A stretch of DNA of 64,000 nucleotides, from contig NZ_JAQSDH010000049.1 of NCBI RefSeq assembly GCF_029945805.1, forward strand, positions 1 through 64,000, read 5' to 3'. Below, piece by piece: positions 10,041 through 19,623 of this stretch. Below the pieces are notes generated by a model. That model worked only from the letters and a program-made list of their open reading frames with translations. It did not search any database and was not told the origin of the DNA. This stretch comes from Flavobacterium sp. GTDB lineage: Bacteria; Bacteroidota; Bacteroidia; Flavobacteriales; Flavobacteriaceae. Both the position numbers and the translations under genes were made by a program. The first letter of the stretch is position 1, and each line of letters begins with the position of its first letter.

Positions 10041-10147
10041 TAGAATCAAATTTTTAACAAAAATACAATTATTAATTTCTTGATGAAATAGATTTTTTCT
10101 TAGCCAAATTTATCGATATTTGCACAAACAACTACAACGATTTCGCA

Positions 10148-11155
10148 ATGGAAGAACGCAATAAAACGCTTGGTGAGTTCATCATCGAAAAACAAGAAGA
10201 ATTTAAATATTCTTCAGGAGAACTCTCCCGAATTATAAATTCCATCCGATTAGCCGCCAAAGTGGTAAGCTATAAAGTAAACAAAGCGGGTTTGGTTGAT
10301 ATTGTCGGTGCTGCCGGAGAGCAAAACATTCAAGGGGAAGACCAACAAAAATTGGATGTTTATGCTAATAACATTTTTATCCAAACGTTAATCAATAGAG
10401 AAATTGTGTGCGGAATTGCCTCCGAAGAAAATGATGATTTTATCACCGTAGCCGGTTCTGACAAAAGCCATAGCAATAAATATGTTGTGTTAATGGATCC
10501 GCTTGATGGTTCGTCGAATATTGATGTTAATGTTTCTGTTGGAACGATTTTTTCTGTTTACAGACGGGTTACACCCATCGGAACTCCAGTTTCGACAAAA
10601 GATTTTTTACAACCCGGAACCCAACAAGTGGCCGCAGGTTATGTGATTTATGGAACATCAACGATGTTGATTTATACAACGGGTCACGGCGTGAATGGTT
10701 TTACTTTGAATCCGGCAATTGGAACCTTTTATCTATCGCATCCGAACATGCAGTTTTCAAAAGATGGAACAATCTATTCAATCAATGAGGGAAATTATGT
10801 TCATTTTCCACAAGGGGTGAAAGATTACCTTAAATATTGTCAACTAGAAGAAGGCGATCGCCCTTATACTTCGCGTTATATTGGCAGTTTAGTGTCCGAC
10901 ATTCACAGAAATATGATTAAAGGCGGGATTTATATTTACCCAACGAGTTCGAAAGCACCAAATGGAAAACTGCGTTTATTGTACGAATGCAATCCGATGG
11001 CATTTATTGTAGAACAAGCCGGTGGAAAAGCGTCAAATGGTTTTTCAAGAATAATGGAAATAGAACCCACCGAATTACACGAACGCGTTCCGTTTTTCTG
11101 CGGAAGTTACAATATGGTAGAAAAAGCCGAAGAATATATGGCAAAAAACAAGTAA
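10148..11155 (+). CDS. fbp: Fructose-1,6-bisphosphatase, class I
   Basis: Hydrolyses fructose 1,6-bisphosphate to fructose 6-phosphate, the committed gluconeogenic step, in the cytoplasm. The 335 residues carry the class I metal and phosphate motifs: EENDD near 97, the signature [19 protein letters not shown] near 118, and [23 protein letters not shown] towards the end. Length is typical. It stands alone on the plus strand with a strong shared terminator behind it. A TATTTG element 25 bases upstream of the start is only a partial match to the -7 consensus. Confidence 0.97.
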   Translation: MEERNKTLGEFIIEKQEEFKYSSGELSRIINSIRLAAKVVSYKVNKAGLVDIVGAAGEQNIQGEDQQKLDVYANNIFIQTLINREIVCGIASEENDDFITVAGSDKSHSNKYVVLMDPLDGSSNIDVNVSVGTIFSVYRRVTPIGTPVSTKDFLQPGTQQVAAGYVIYGTSTMLIYTTGHGVNGFTLNPAIGTFYLSHPNMQFSKDGTIYSINEGNYVHFPQGVKDYLKYCQLEEGDRPYTSRYIGSLVSDIHRNMIKGGIYIYPTSSKAPNGKLRLLYECNPMAFIVEQAGGKASNGFSRIMEIEPTELHERVPFFCGSYNMVEKAEEYMAKNK

Positions 11156-11172
11156 CAAGTTTACAGAATTAT

Positions 11173-11213
11173 AAATCAAAAAAGCGAACATTAGAGGTTC
11201 GCTTTTTTGATTT
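11173..11213. terminator. Bidirectional terminator between fbp and the TerB-like gene
   Basis: A perfect 17-bp inverted repeat (11173-11189 and 11197-11213) with a 7-base loop. The GCGAAC/GTTCGC core is flanked by A6 and T6, so it can end transcription from both converging genes. Confidence 0.9.
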
Positions 11214-11227
11214 TAACTAGTTTACAA

Positions 11228-11659
11228 CTATTTATTCATGTGAGTCATTTCGTAAACGAAGGCATCTAAATCTACGCCCATCACTAACAACGACATCGCT
11301 TTATCTACAATAAAAGGAACGTTCCCTGGAGTAAAACCAAGTGCTAAAGCAAACTTAGTCAAGATTTGTTTTTGCTTTGGCCCCAAAACATGATCCACAT
11401 AAACCATTCTCGACAAATCATACAAACGCTCTAAACGTTGCGAATGTAAATAGGGAGGATTGATTGGATATTTTAAAGGATTTTCTAAAATTTCATCATA
11501 TTCGGAGGGTGAAATCTCCAAGCGAACTGCCAGCTTATCAAGGAATTCCTTTTCCTCTATACTCATCGCTCCATCAGCAATCGCTACACGAACAATGGCA
11601 GAAAAATGACCTTTATTTCTACTTTTAAATTCACTATCAAATAAATCCGAAATCGACAT
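11228..11659 (-). CDS. TerB-like (tellurite-resistance family) helical protein
   Basis: A cytoplasmic 143-residue all-helical protein. The stretch AIVRVAIADGAMSIEEKEFLDKLAVRLEIS carries the acidic AxADGxxxxxE pattern of the TerB/TerB-N fold, which can bind metal. The middle part YLHSQRLERLYDLSRMVYVDHVLGPKQKQILTKFALALGF repeats the same helix-turn-helix logic. No signal peptide or membrane segment. A perfect -7 element TATATTTG (complement of 11680-11687) lies about 20 bases upstream of the start. Its role is unknown; despite the family name there is no tellurite operon here. It converges on fbp. Confidence 0.8.
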   Translation of the reverse strand: MSISDLFDSEFKSRNKGHFSAIVRVAIADGAMSIEEKEFLDKLAVRLEISPSEYDEILENPLKYPINPPYLHSQRLERLYDLSRMVYVDHVLGPKQKQILTKFALALGFTPGNVPFIVDKAMSLLVMGVDLDAFVYEMTHMNK

Positions 11660-11805
11660 ATTATTTTGTTTTAGTACTACAAATATAAATCAAATTAGCA
11701 TTTTTAAAAAATGTAAATCGAAAATGTTTTTCATCGATTTTAAAGCATTTTTTTAGTGCGAAAAGAAATAAATTGTACGTTTACATACCTAAATAACCTA
11801 ATGCT

Positions 11806-12399
11806 ATGTCAGATTTCTGGACCCACTTCACATTCGGATTAAAACATTTGTGGAACTTCAACGCTTACACTGATATCTTATTTCTTTTGGCACTCACCGT
11901 TCCGTATGAATTTAAAGCGTGGAAAAAGATTTTAATTCTCGTTTCTTTATTCTTGGCGGGACATATTTTAGCACTGCTGCTTTCTGTTTTCAATATTGTT
12001 ACAATCAAAACCAATATTCTGTCATTCATCATTTCGATTATTCTTCTCATAATTGCGCTGTTCAATATAATTTCTGCGGGTAAATCAGGCAAAAAAGACA
12101 ACATTACTTTCATTGCTATTGTGTCATCGGTGTTCGGAATGCTACACGGATTGGGATTTGCGCATTATTTCAACACTATTACTCCTCAAAAACCAACCGA
12201 TAAATTAGTGCCTCTTTTCGAATCGGCTTTAGGATTTGGAATCGGAATTCTTATAGCCGTTACAGCAGCTTTACTTCTAGCTTACGTGGTGCAAACACTG
12301 CTGAAATTCTCCAAGCGCGATTGGATTTTAATTGTTTCCGCTTTTGTGTGTGGCGTTGTGCTTCCGATGATTGTTCATAGTAAATTTTTGAATTTCTAG
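11806..12399 (+). CDS. HupE/UreJ-like integral membrane protein
   Basis: A 197-residue inner-membrane protein with about six hydrophobic segments. It starts SDFWTHFTFGLKHLWNFNAYTDILFLLAL, which matches the start of HupE/UreJ-like proteins (FxxGxxHxxxxxDHxLFL); the acidic and His residues here could bind a metal ion. A second signature is FGMLHGLGFAHYF around residue 110, again with conserved histidines. Members of this group have been linked to nickel or cobalt transport, but no urease or hydrogenase gene is nearby, so the substrate is open. It is followed by a repeat-bearing 287-bp gap. Confidence 0.82.
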   Translation: MSDFWTHFTFGLKHLWNFNAYTDILFLLALTVPYEFKAWKKILILVSLFLAGHILALLLSVFNIVTIKTNILSFIISIILLIIALFNIISAGKSGKKDNITFIAIVSSVFGMLHGLGFAHYFNTITPQKPTDKLVPLFESALGFGIGILIAVTAALLLAYVVQTLLKFSKRDWILIVSAFVCGVVLPMIVHSKFLNF

Positions 12400-12435
12400 C
12401 ACCAATTTGAGGAGCAGAACCTTACTATTTTTAAG

Positions 12436-12487
12436 AACCATCGCTCCCGCTGTCCGCGCTACAAGGTAGCTCGCTCCCATCGGGGCT
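12436..12487. repeat. 52-bp interspersed repeat, reverse copy
   Basis: Read on the minus strand it begins AGCCCCGATGGGAGCGAGCT, contains the small hairpin GCTAC-CTT-GTAGC, continues GCGGACAGCGGGAGCGATGG and ends TT. A second copy in the opposite orientation lies at 54784-54834 with about seven changes. The rest of the 12400-12686 gap has no gene except a weak open frame created by the repeat itself. Confidence 0.75.
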
Positions 12488-12588
12488 AGTGAGAACCATT
12501 CTGCATTTAACAACCTGAAAACAAAAAAATCGACGAAAAAGTCCATGCTAAATCTTTCCTAAATACAAAGTACACAATACAAATTTCG

Positions 12589-12596
12589 GTATATTT
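12589..12596 (+). promoter_or_regulatory. Candidate -7 element for the dCMP deaminase gene
   Basis: TATATTTG is a perfect TAnnTTTG match about 90 bases before the start codon. No TTG is visible at the expected -33 distance, so this is moderate evidence only. Confidence 0.4.
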
Positions 12597-12686
12597 GCTG
12601 ACCTTATACTTAGAATCTTAACGGTAGATTCTGAAACATTAGAATAGATTTTGCACAAAAAATTCCGAAAAATCGGAACAAAATAA

Positions 12687-13115
12687 ATGAAAGAAAGTAA
12701 ACAACTCAAATACGATACTGCCTATTTAAGAATTGCTTCCGAATGGAGCAAACTTTCGTATTGCAAACGCAAGCAGGTTGGTGCCATAATTGTGCGCGAC
12801 CGAATGATTATTTCCGATGGTTACAACGGCACGCCATCTGGTTTTGAAAACTGCTGCGAAGACACCGAAGGCCTAACGAAATGGTATGTACTTCATGCCG
12901 AAGCGAATGCTATTTCAAAAGTAGCGCGTTCTACTCAAACTTGTGAAAATGCTACTTTATACATCACACTTTCTCCTTGCAAGGAATGCAGCAAACTGAT
13001 TCACCAATCAGGAATAAAAAGGGTAGTTTACCAAAATGGGTATCACGATGATGCAGGCTTAGCTTTTTTAGAAAAAGCCGGTGTAATCGTAAATCAAATT
13101 CAGGATTTAGGATAA
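12687..13115 (+). CDS. dCMP/cytidine deaminase family protein
   Basis: Zinc-dependent deaminase of 142 residues, most like deoxycytidylate deaminase (dCMP to dUMP, feeding dTMP synthesis). Zinc and catalytic motifs are visible: LHAEANAI (His ligand plus catalytic Glu) and SPCKECSKLI (two Cys ligands), plus an early substrate loop GYNGTPSGFENC that is typical of dCMP deaminases. The fold is complete, including the closing GIKRVVYQNGYHDDAGLAFLEKAGV. It is followed after 29 bp by the S41 protease gene on the same strand, probably in one transcript. Confidence 0.92.
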   Translation: MKESKQLKYDTAYLRIASEWSKLSYCKRKQVGAIIVRDRMIISDGYNGTPSGFENCCEDTEGLTKWYVLHAEANAISKVARSTQTCENATLYITLSPCKECSKLIHQSGIKRVVYQNGYHDDAGLAFLEKAGVIVNQIQDLG

Positions 13116-13144
13116 TATTACATACTGAAACAAGCTCAGCATAA

Positions 13145-14713
13145 ATGAAATCAAAGGAAAAATATCTACCAATATTATTATTCGCCTGCGTTGCGCTAGG
13201 TGTTATTATTGGTGGAATGATAAATTTTCCCAAAAGAACTTTATCCAAACAAAATGCTCGAAAAGTCAAAATAGAAAAACTCATCGATTTTATTAACGAT
13301 GAATATGTTGACAATGTAAATTCAGATTCTATTGTTGACATTACGGTCAATAGCATTCTGGCAAATCTTGATCCACATTCGGTTTATCTTCCGCCAAGCG
13401 AACAATCTTCGGAAGCCGAAATCATGAAAGGTGATTTTGTGGGAATCGGCGTCAATTTTTACATGTATAAAGATACGGTTACGGTGGTAAAACCATTGTC
13501 AAATGGTCCGGCCGAGAAAGCCGGAATTCTTTCTGGAGATAGAATCCTATATGCCGGAAAATCAAAATTATTTGGCAGAAAACTACCAACAGATAGTTTG
13601 TTTACCAAATTAAAAGGCGAAGAAGGATCCAAAGTAAATTTGGTTATTTACAGAAAAAGCAGTAACAAAAAACTGAACATCACGGTGGAACGGGAAGTGG
13701 TTCCAATTAAAAGTGTCGATACTTATCTGATGCTGAACACTACTACTGGGTATATCAAAATTAATCGTTTTGCTGAGAATACGTATGATGAATTTCGCTT
13801 GGGATTAGAACAACTCAAAAAACGAGGCATGAAAACGTTACTAATTGACCTTCGTGATAATGGCGGCGGTTATTTGGAACGAGCTGTTTCTATTGCAGAT
13901 GAATTTTTGAAAGATAAAGAACTTGTTGTATTTACCAAAAACAGAAAAGGAATAGTAGACAAAACGTATGCAACGGAAGGTGGAATCTTTGAAACTGGGA
14001 GACTATACATTTTAATTGATGAAAACTCAGCTTCGGCAAGTGAAATTTTAGCGGGAGCCATTCAGGATAACGATAGGGGAACAATTGTTGGACGACGTTC
14101 ATTCGGGAAAGGATTAGTACAACGCGAAATGGATTTTGATGATGGCTCCGCTGTTCGATTAACGATTTCACGTTATTACACGCCAAGCGGACGTTCGATT
14201 CAAAAACCATATACCAAAGGCGAAGGCGAAATATATAGTCATGATTTTGAAACCCGTTTTGAAAGCGGCGAACTCTACAAAAAAGACAAAATTAAAATTG
14301 CAGATTCGTTGAAATTCAAGACGAAAAAAGGCAGAATTGTTTATGGCGGTGGCGGAATTGTTCCCGATATTTTTGTTTCACTTGAGGTTAGAAAAGGTGA
14401 AGAAAGTCTAGCTTACATTCTTAACTCTGGTGTTGTTGGTCATTTTGTTTTTGAACAATTAGACAAAAACAGAGCGACCTACAAAGGATTGAAATTTCCG
14501 GAATTTTTGACCAAAATGCAAAATGACAACAGCTACATTGCAAAATTTGACACCTATCTGCAAGATGCGGGAGTTGAAATGAAATTAGACAACAATAAAG
14601 CTTTGGTTAAAAAATACATTACTGCAGAACTTGCCCGTCAGTTATTTGGCGAAAGTCAATATTTCTCTGTCATTTTAAAGGATGACGCGATGATAAAAGC
14701 AATTTTGAAATAA
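13145..14713 (+). CDS. C-terminal processing (tail-specific) peptidase, family S41, with PDZ domain
   Basis: Periplasmic serine protease that trims or degrades proteins from their C-termini. The 522 residues start with one membrane or signal segment (YLPILLFACVALGVIIGGMI), then an N-terminal helical domain, a PDZ domain (about 85-180, GDFVGIGVNFYMYKDTVTVVKPLSNGPAEKAGILSGDRI in two parts), and the S41 core. The catalytic Ser is in DENSASASEIL near 300 and the catalytic Lys in RRSFGKGLVQ near 325, which is the Ser-Lys dyad. The region after about 400 is a C-terminal extension common in bacteroidetes members. It sits directly after the deaminase gene and converges on the flippase-like gene with a 3-base gap. 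Confidence 0.93.
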   Translation: MKSKEKYLPILLFACVALGVIIGGMINFPKRTLSKQNARKVKIEKLIDFINDEYVDNVNSDSIVDITVNSILANLDPHSVYLPPSEQSSEAEIMKGDFVGIGVNFYMYKDTVTVVKPLSNGPAEKAGILSGDRILYAGKSKLFGRKLPTDSLFTKLKGEEGSKVNLVIYRKSSNKKLNITVEREVVPIKSVDTYLMLNTTTGYIKINRFAENTYDEFRLGLEQLKKRGMKTLLIDLRDNGGGYLERAVSIADEFLKDKELVVFTKNRKGIVDKTYATEGGIFETGRLYILIDENSASASEILAGAIQDNDRGTIVGRRSFGKGLVQREMDFDDGSAVRLTISRYYTPSGRSIQKPYTKGEGEIYSHDFETRFESGELYKKDKIKIADSLKFKTKKGRIVYGGGGIVPDIFVSLEVRKGEESLAYILNSGVVGHFVFEQLDKNRATYKGLKFPEFLTKMQNDNSYIAKFDTYLQDAGVEMKLDNNKALVKKYITAELARQLFGESQYFSVILKDDAMIKAILK

Positions 14714-14716
14714 AAA

Positions 14717-15679
14717 TTATTTCTTATTTAGAATGGGCAACAAAAGGTAGGATAATAATCCGAGGCAAATGGACAAAGTAGTTTGAGAGGTCCAAACCAA
14801 CCATCCGAAAGCAGTACCAACATCCTTAGTAATTCCGTAAAGCGAAAATATCAGTGCAATTGAAAACGGATATGCTCCCAATCCACCGTTGGTAAATCCA
14901 ACCGCAAGACTGCCAAAAATAAAGCCCATGATTACAATGTCAAACGTGATCTCTTTAGTTTCGGGTAGCGCAAAAATCGCCACATAAAACATCATCAGGT
15001 AGGAAAACCAGATAAAAAAGGAATGAAAAATATACTTCCACTTGTCTTTCATTTTATAAACCGTTGTTATTCCTTCTGTCAAACCCGCAAGTTTTTTCTT
15101 CAACTTTAGAATGAGATCCCATTCGGCATAAATCCAAATTAAAATAAAAATTAAGAACAGTACAGAACCGATAATTCCAAAAACAATTAAGTTTTCTAAC
15201 GAAACATTTTGGCTTAAAAGGAACTTATAAATAGTATCAAACTGCAATAAAAATCCAATAAAAACAAACAAGAAGAAGATGAGCAAATCCACAATTCTTT
15301 CGGCGACAATCGTTCCGAACGCTTTGTCAAAAGGCACATTTTCATATTTTTTTAGTAAAGCAGCACGAGTGATTTCTCCTGATCGCGGTACGGTAAAGTT
15401 CACCAGGTACGAAACGCAAACGGTAAAAAAATTGGTTGAAAATTTGGTTTGGTATCCCAGATGATTTAGCGAATATTTCCAACGGTACGCTCTAGACCAA
15501 TAGCCAGTGCAGGCAATTACTAACGACAGTAGGATATAATAGTAATTTGCCTTTTGAAAGCTGACTTTTATCTTCGCGATTTCGTCTGCAGTTAATGTAG
15601 TAAATTGATAGTATATAATTCCGACTCCTATTACTAGCGGAATAAGAATGGTCAATAATTTACCTATTAGTTTTTTCAA
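14717..15679 (-). CDS. Flippase-like integral membrane protein (UPF0104 / lysylphosphatidylglycerol synthase TM-domain type)
   Basis: A 320-residue inner-membrane protein with about eight transmembrane segments. Family signs are the RAYRWKYSLNHLGY loop near 65, NFTVPRSGEITRAALLKKY near 100, and the late GFTNGGLGAYPFSIALI stretch near 265. These are the conserved parts of the YbhN/AglD/MprF-N superfamily, thought to move or synthesise lipid-linked molecules. There is no aminoacyltransferase domain, so it is not an MprF. It lies 3 bases downstream of panD on the same strand, so it is probably the last gene of the panC-panD transcript; a functional link to pantothenate is not implied. Confidence 0.88.
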   Translation of the reverse strand: MKKLIGKLLTILIPLVIGVGIIYYQFTTLTADEIAKIKVSFQKANYYYILLSLVIACTGYWSRAYRWKYSLNHLGYQTKFSTNFFTVCVSYLVNFTVPRSGEITRAALLKKYENVPFDKAFGTIVAERIVDLLIFFLFVFIGFLLQFDTIYKFLLSQNVSLENLIVFGIIGSVLFLIFILIWIYAEWDLILKLKKKLAGLTEGITTVYKMKDKWKYIFHSFFIWFSYLMMFYVAIFALPETKEITFDIVIMGFIFGSLAVGFTNGGLGAYPFSIALIFSLYGITKDVGTAFGWLVWTSQTTLSICLGLLSYLLLPILNKK

Positions 15680-15682
15680 AAT

Positions 15683-16033
15683 CTAGGTTAAGGAATTATT
15701 AGTTTCGTTCGGAAAAATCAACCAAGGTTTGAACACTTTGGCCTCTTCAAAATCCATCAAGGCATACGACATTATAATAATGAGATCTCCTTTTTGCACC
15801 CTTCTTGCAGCTGGACCATTTAGCGTAATTTCGCCTGAATTTTTTTGACCTTTAATTGCATACGTTTCAAAACGCTCACCATTATTGATGTTGACGATAG
15901 CTACTTTCTCGCCTTCAATTAGATTAGAAGCTTCCATTAAAGCTTCGTCAATGGTAATACTGCCGACATAATTTAAGTCGGCTCCCGTAACTTTAACACG
16001 GTGAATTTTAGATTTTATTACTTCAATTTGCAT
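15683..16033 (-). CDS. panD: Aspartate 1-decarboxylase precursor
   Basis: Makes beta-alanine from aspartate for pantothenate (vitamin B5) and coenzyme A. The 116-residue proenzyme has the self-cleavage site G24-S25 in NYVGSITID, where Ser becomes the pyruvoyl group. The rest ([38 protein letters not shown]) follows the family closely. It comes 14 bp after panC on the same strand. On the minus strand TACTTTTA ends 4 bases before the ATG, a near match to the -7 element, so an extra internal start of transcription is conceivable. Confidence 0.96.
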   Translation of the reverse strand: MQIEVIKSKIHRVKVTGADLNYVGSITIDEALMEASNLIEGEKVAIVNINNGERFETYAIKGQKNSGEITLNGPAARRVQKGDLIIIMSYALMDFEEAKVFKPWLIFPNETNNSLT

Positions 16034-16047
16034 GGGGTAAAAGTAAA

Positions 16048-16896
16048 TTAATTTAATGAAATCGTATCAATCAATCTGATTTTGTTAACAAAAACAGCAA
16101 TGAAAGCACGATATTTTTTGTTTTTATTTTTTCGAATACAAGGTAATAGCGTTGCTTCATCCGCAATTTGAAAGTATTCTAATTCAAAATCGGGGTGATT
16201 TTTGAAAGCAGTGGTTACAAATTTTGAAATTTCTGCAGCAGATTTTGTTGCAAATAATTCCTTGGTTTGTGAAATTATTTTGTAAATAATGTTTGATTCA
16301 GTTCGTTCAACATCGGTTAGTCTTTCGTTGCGTGAACTCATGGCCAAACCGTTTGATTCTCTAAAAATTGGACAACCAATCACGTTAACCGAAATTTTGT
16401 TTTTCTCTACCATTTTTTTGACGATTTGCAACTGCTGGAAATCTTTTTCTCCAAAGTAAGCGTTGGTTGGTTTTATGATTTCAAACAGACGCTTAACAAC
16501 AGTTCCTACTCCGTCAAAATGTCCAGGACGAAATTTTCCTTCCATCTGATTTTCCAATCCGTCAAAATCAAAATGCTGCGAAACCGTTTTTCCTTCATAA
16601 ATATCATCTACAGTTGGCGCAAAAACAAGTATCGAATTAGAAACCGTTTTAATCTTTTCTATATCTGCGTCTAATGTCTTGGGATACTTCGCCAAATCTT
16701 CAGCATTATTAAACTGCGTGGGATTTACAAAAATACTGATGACCGTGACGCTATTATTCTTCATCGATTCTTCGATTAAAGAAAGATGACCTGCATGAAG
16801 TGCTCCCATTGTAGGCACAAAGCCAACAGACGATTTTTCGTTAGAGACAGAATTTAGATAAGAAACTAATTCGTTTTGAGTGTTAAAAACAAGCAT
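16048..16896 (-). CDS. panC: Pantothenate synthetase
   Basis: Joins pantoate and beta-alanine with ATP to form pantothenate. The 282 residues contain the nucleotidyltransferase signature [16 protein letters not shown] near 26-42 (HxGH), the pantoate-binding loop [33 protein letters not shown], and [15 protein letters not shown] with SSRNERL near 190. Complete for the family. First gene of a panC-panD-(flippase-like) run, diverging from the glycogen-synthase-like gene at 17003 with 106 bp between them. Confidence 0.97.
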   Translation of the reverse strand: MLVFNTQNELVSYLNSVSNEKSSVGFVPTMGALHAGHLSLIEESMKNNSVTVISIFVNPTQFNNAEDLAKYPKTLDADIEKIKTVSNSILVFAPTVDDIYEGKTVSQHFDFDGLENQMEGKFRPGHFDGVGTVVKRLFEIIKPTNAYFGEKDFQQLQIVKKMVEKNKISVNVIGCPIFRESNGLAMSSRNERLTDVERTESNIIYKIISQTKELFATKSAAEISKFVTTAFKNHPDFELEYFQIADEATLLPCIRKNKNKKYRAFIAVFVNKIRLIDTISLN

Positions 16897-16917
16897 TGGC
16901 TTTCATTAAATGAGTTG

Positions 16918-16964
16918 CAAACTTAGCCTTTTCATAAATAACTGCATAAATTTTTGTACTTTTG
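16918..16964. promoter_or_regulatory. Divergent promoter pair for panCD and the GT5-like gene
   Basis: On the minus strand TAAGTTTG (complement of 16918-16925) is a perfect -7 element about 22 bases before the panC start. On the plus strand TACTTTTG (16957-16964) is another perfect match about 39 bases before the GT5-like start at 17003. Neither has a clear TTG -33 element. Confidence 0.55.
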
Positions 16965-17002
16965 CGTGTTTTTTAATGCCAATAAGTAAAGTAGATTAGA
17001 TT

Positions 17003-17809
17003 ATGGAAGATAAGAGGATATTATATGTATCATCTGAAGTGGTGCCGTATTTGGCTGAAAATGAGGTTTCTTTAATGTCTTATGACGTTCCCAAAATGAT
17101 TAATGATCAAGGTGGACAGATTAGAATTTTTATGCCCAGATATGGAAATATAAACGAAAGAAGGCATCAATTACATGAAGTTATTCGATTATCGGGAATG
17201 AATTTGGTCGTAAACGACTTAGATATGCCGTTAATCATCAAGGTGGCTTCTATCCCAAAAGAGAGGATACAGGTATACTTCATAGACAATGATGAATATT
17301 TCAAAAGAAAAGCCACATTCAGCGATGAAGAGGGCGTAATGTATCCTGACAATGACGAAAGAGCCATATTTTTTGCCAAAGGCGTTGTTGAAACGGTTAA
17401 GAAATTAAACTGGGTTCCCGATATTATTCATGTTCATGGTTGGATGGCGAGCATGTTACCCATTTATATGAAGCATTATTATAAAGATGAAGCCCTATTT
17501 TCGGAAACGAAGATTGTAACTTCTGTTTACGGACAATCTTTCGACGGCACTCTTGATACTGAAATGATCAATAAAGTAAGTTTTGACAATATTCCGAAAG
17601 AAGCTATCCAAGAATTGGAATTGCCAAATTATGAAAACCTAATTAAAGCAGCAATCAAACATTCTGACGGCATCATAATTGCCTCTGAAAATGTGTCCCC
17701 AAGTTTAACAAAATATATAGAATCTTCCGAGAAACCTTTTTTATCTTTCGCGCCGAAAGATAGATTTGCAGAGGCATATACTACCTTTTATAAAAACATG
17801 CTTTCTTAA
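17003..17809 (+). CDS. Shortened glycogen/starch-synthase-like protein (GT5 N-terminal domain only)
   Basis: Resembles the first Rossmann domain of glycogen synthase: the start RILYVSSEVVPYL, FMPRYGNINERRHQL, VYFIDNDEYFKRKATF, then VPDIIHVHGWMASMLPIY near 137 (the conserved HxHxW) and TSVYGQSFDG. It has only 268 residues, whereas functional GT5 enzymes have about 480. The second Rossmann domain with its sugar-nucleotide site is missing, and the KTGGL motif expected near residue 15 is replaced by LAENEVSLMSYDVPK. There is no frameshift, so this is a stable short form and probably not a working synthase. It precedes a DUF4270 gene by 18 bp and then glmS, probably one transcript. Its job is unknown. 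Confidence 0.8.
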   Translation: MEDKRILYVSSEVVPYLAENEVSLMSYDVPKMINDQGGQIRIFMPRYGNINERRHQLHEVIRLSGMNLVVNDLDMPLIIKVASIPKERIQVYFIDNDEYFKRKATFSDEEGVMYPDNDERAIFFAKGVVETVKKLNWVPDIIHVHGWMASMLPIYMKHYYKDEALFSETKIVTSVYGQSFDGTLDTEMINKVSFDNIPKEAIQELELPNYENLIKAAIKHSDGIIIASENVSPSLTKYIESSEKPFLSFAPKDRFAEAYTTFYKNMLS

Positions 17810-17827
17810 AAAATACAGTTACTTTTT

Positions 17828-19612
17828 ATGAATAAAAAATCATTTTTATACACGATTTTGTTTGGATTAATCACCATTATTATTGCAACATCCTGCGATA
17901 AAGATTTTAATGAATTGGGAACCGATATTGTTGATGACGAACATTTTGGTTTTGATGTAGATTCGCTTTCAACAATAAAATCTTTCAATCAGAAATTAGG
18001 CCCAATAGCTTCAAACAATTTAGCCATAAATCCTCTCGGTTTTTATAACAATCCGGCTTTTGGTACTACAAAGGCTAACTTTGTTACGCAAGTAGAGCTT
18101 TCATCAATTAATCCTGTCTTCAATAATACCAATACAGAACTGTACCAGGCATTACCTACAATTGACAGTGTGATTTTGGATGTTCCTTATTACAGAACGG
18201 TCAAATCTGTAGCTAATGAAATTAGTACTTACAGATTAGATTCTATTTATGGTGTTGACGCTTCTAAATTTAAATTAAGCATTTATGAATCGGGCTATTA
18301 TTTGAGAGATTTGGATCCAGATCAATCTTTGAATGAAGCGCAATTGTTTTACACCGATCAAAATAACGATATTGAGAATAATAAAGTTGATGTTTTGCTG
18401 AACGACAAATTTTATGCTGACGGTCACGAGAACGAAATGTTCTATTTTGACAAAAAAGAACATGTTTTAAAAACGTACAACGCTGACGGAGTAACACCAG
18501 TATTTACAAGATTTCCTCCTTCAATGCGATTGCACTTGAGGTCAGATGTTTTTTATAACAAAATCGTAAATGGTCCAAGTGCTGCATTATCAAGTCAAGC
18601 ACTATTTAAAAATTATTTTCGGGGTTTATATTTCAAAGTAGATAACGGGAATCCAGGAAATATGGCAATGCTGAATTTCAAAAATGGAGCCATTACCCTA
18701 TATTATAAAGAAGATAAAATAACGCCCGATAATGCAAACACAACTAATGTTAACGAATTCAAAGTAGAGAGAGTAAGCAAATCTTACGCTTTAAACCTTA
18801 GCGGAAACAGCATTAGTCTTTTACAAAACTCGAACGAAGATCCTACATACTTGACGGCGGCCACTAGTTCTCAAGAAGCATCAAAACTTTATTTGAAAGG
18901 TGGCGAAGGTTCTATGGCAATTATAGATTTGTTTGGAACAACCGATGTAAAAGGATACGCTCTAAATCCAGGTTTTAATTCTAATCTTCCGATAGATCCG
19001 TTGACGAATCCAAAATATACTATTGTAAATTCTCCAAATGGTATTTCAGATGAAATTGATGAAATTAAATTCAAAGGATGGTTAATAAATGAAGCTAATC
19101 TAACATTTTACGTTGATAAACCCGCAATGAGTGATAGTAAAGCCGTTGAGCCAAATCGTATTTATCTATATGATTTAACTAACAAAAAAACTTTAGTTGA
19201 CTACAGCTTTGATTTTAGTGCGGATGGTGTATACAATAAACGAAATAAGTACGTTTTTGGCGGAATACTTTTAAACGAAGATGGAAGCATAAGCAAGCAA
19301 AAGAAGAATCCACTTACCGACATAGTAACCGAAAAAGGGTATAAATACAAAATCAGAATTACCAATCATATTAGGAATCTAATCAGAAATGATTCAACTA
19401 ATGTGCGTCTTGGATTGTCAGTAACAGAAACCATTGCGAATATTGGTCTATCAAAACTTAAAACCGCAAACAGTTACTCTAATGGTGCTCCAACTATGTC
19501 AGTAATGAATCCACTAGGAACCATTTTATACGGAACGAATGTTCCAGTAGGTTTAACACAGGAATATAAAAAAAGATTAAAACTTCAAATTTATTATACA
19601 AAACCTAATTAA
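17828..19612 (+). CDS. DUF4270-type outer-membrane lipoprotein
   Basis: A 594-residue lipoprotein of the DUF4270 type, found mainly in bacteroidetes. The signal ends IIIATSC with the lipid-bearing Cys at 23, followed by [12 protein letters not shown], the usual family start after the Cys. The body is rich in beta strands ([21 protein letters not shown] near 75; [10 protein letters not shown] near 260; [13 protein letters not shown] strands near the end). No catalytic motif is visible. It lies between the GT5-like gene and glmS with gaps of 18 and 11 bp, suggesting a shared transcript possibly connected to envelope sugar supply. Confidence 0.85.
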   Translation: MNKKSFLYTILFGLITIIIATSCDKDFNELGTDIVDDEHFGFDVDSLSTIKSFNQKLGPIASNNLAINPLGFYNNPAFGTTKANFVTQVELSSINPVFNNTNTELYQALPTIDSVILDVPYYRTVKSVANEISTYRLDSIYGVDASKFKLSIYESGYYLRDLDPDQSLNEAQLFYTDQNNDIENNKVDVLLNDKFYADGHENEMFYFDKKEHVLKTYNADGVTPVFTRFPPSMRLHLRSDVFYNKIVNGPSAALSSQALFKNYFRGLYFKVDNGNPGNMAMLNFKNGAITLYYKEDKITPDNANTTNVNEFKVERVSKSYALNLSGNSISLLQNSNEDPTYLTAATSSQEASKLYLKGGEGSMAIIDLFGTTDVKGYALNPGFNSNLPIDPLTNPKYTIVNSPNGISDEIDEIKFKGWLINEANLTFYVDKPAMSDSKAVEPNRIYLYDLTNKKTLVDYSFDFSADGVYNKRNKYVFGGILLNEDGSISKQKKNPLTDIVTEKGYKYKIRITNHIRNLIRNDSTNVRLGLSVTETIANIGLSKLKTANSYSNGAPTMSVMNPLGTILYGTNVPVGLTQEYKKRLKLQIYYTKPN

Positions 19613-19623
19613 TACGTAATATT

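Noticed and set aside
11228..11659. Tellurite resistance locus
   Set aside because: Only a single TerB-like protein is present; no terC, terD or other ter genes are nearby.
12328..12546. Open frame of 72 residues on the minus strand
   Set aside because: It overlaps the end of the HupE-like gene and is made largely of the 52-bp repeat; no domain or signal logic.
17003..17809. Pseudogene of glycogen synthase
   Set aside because: No frameshift or stop remnant follows; the next gene begins 18 bp later and the short frame is well kept, so a stable short protein is more likely.
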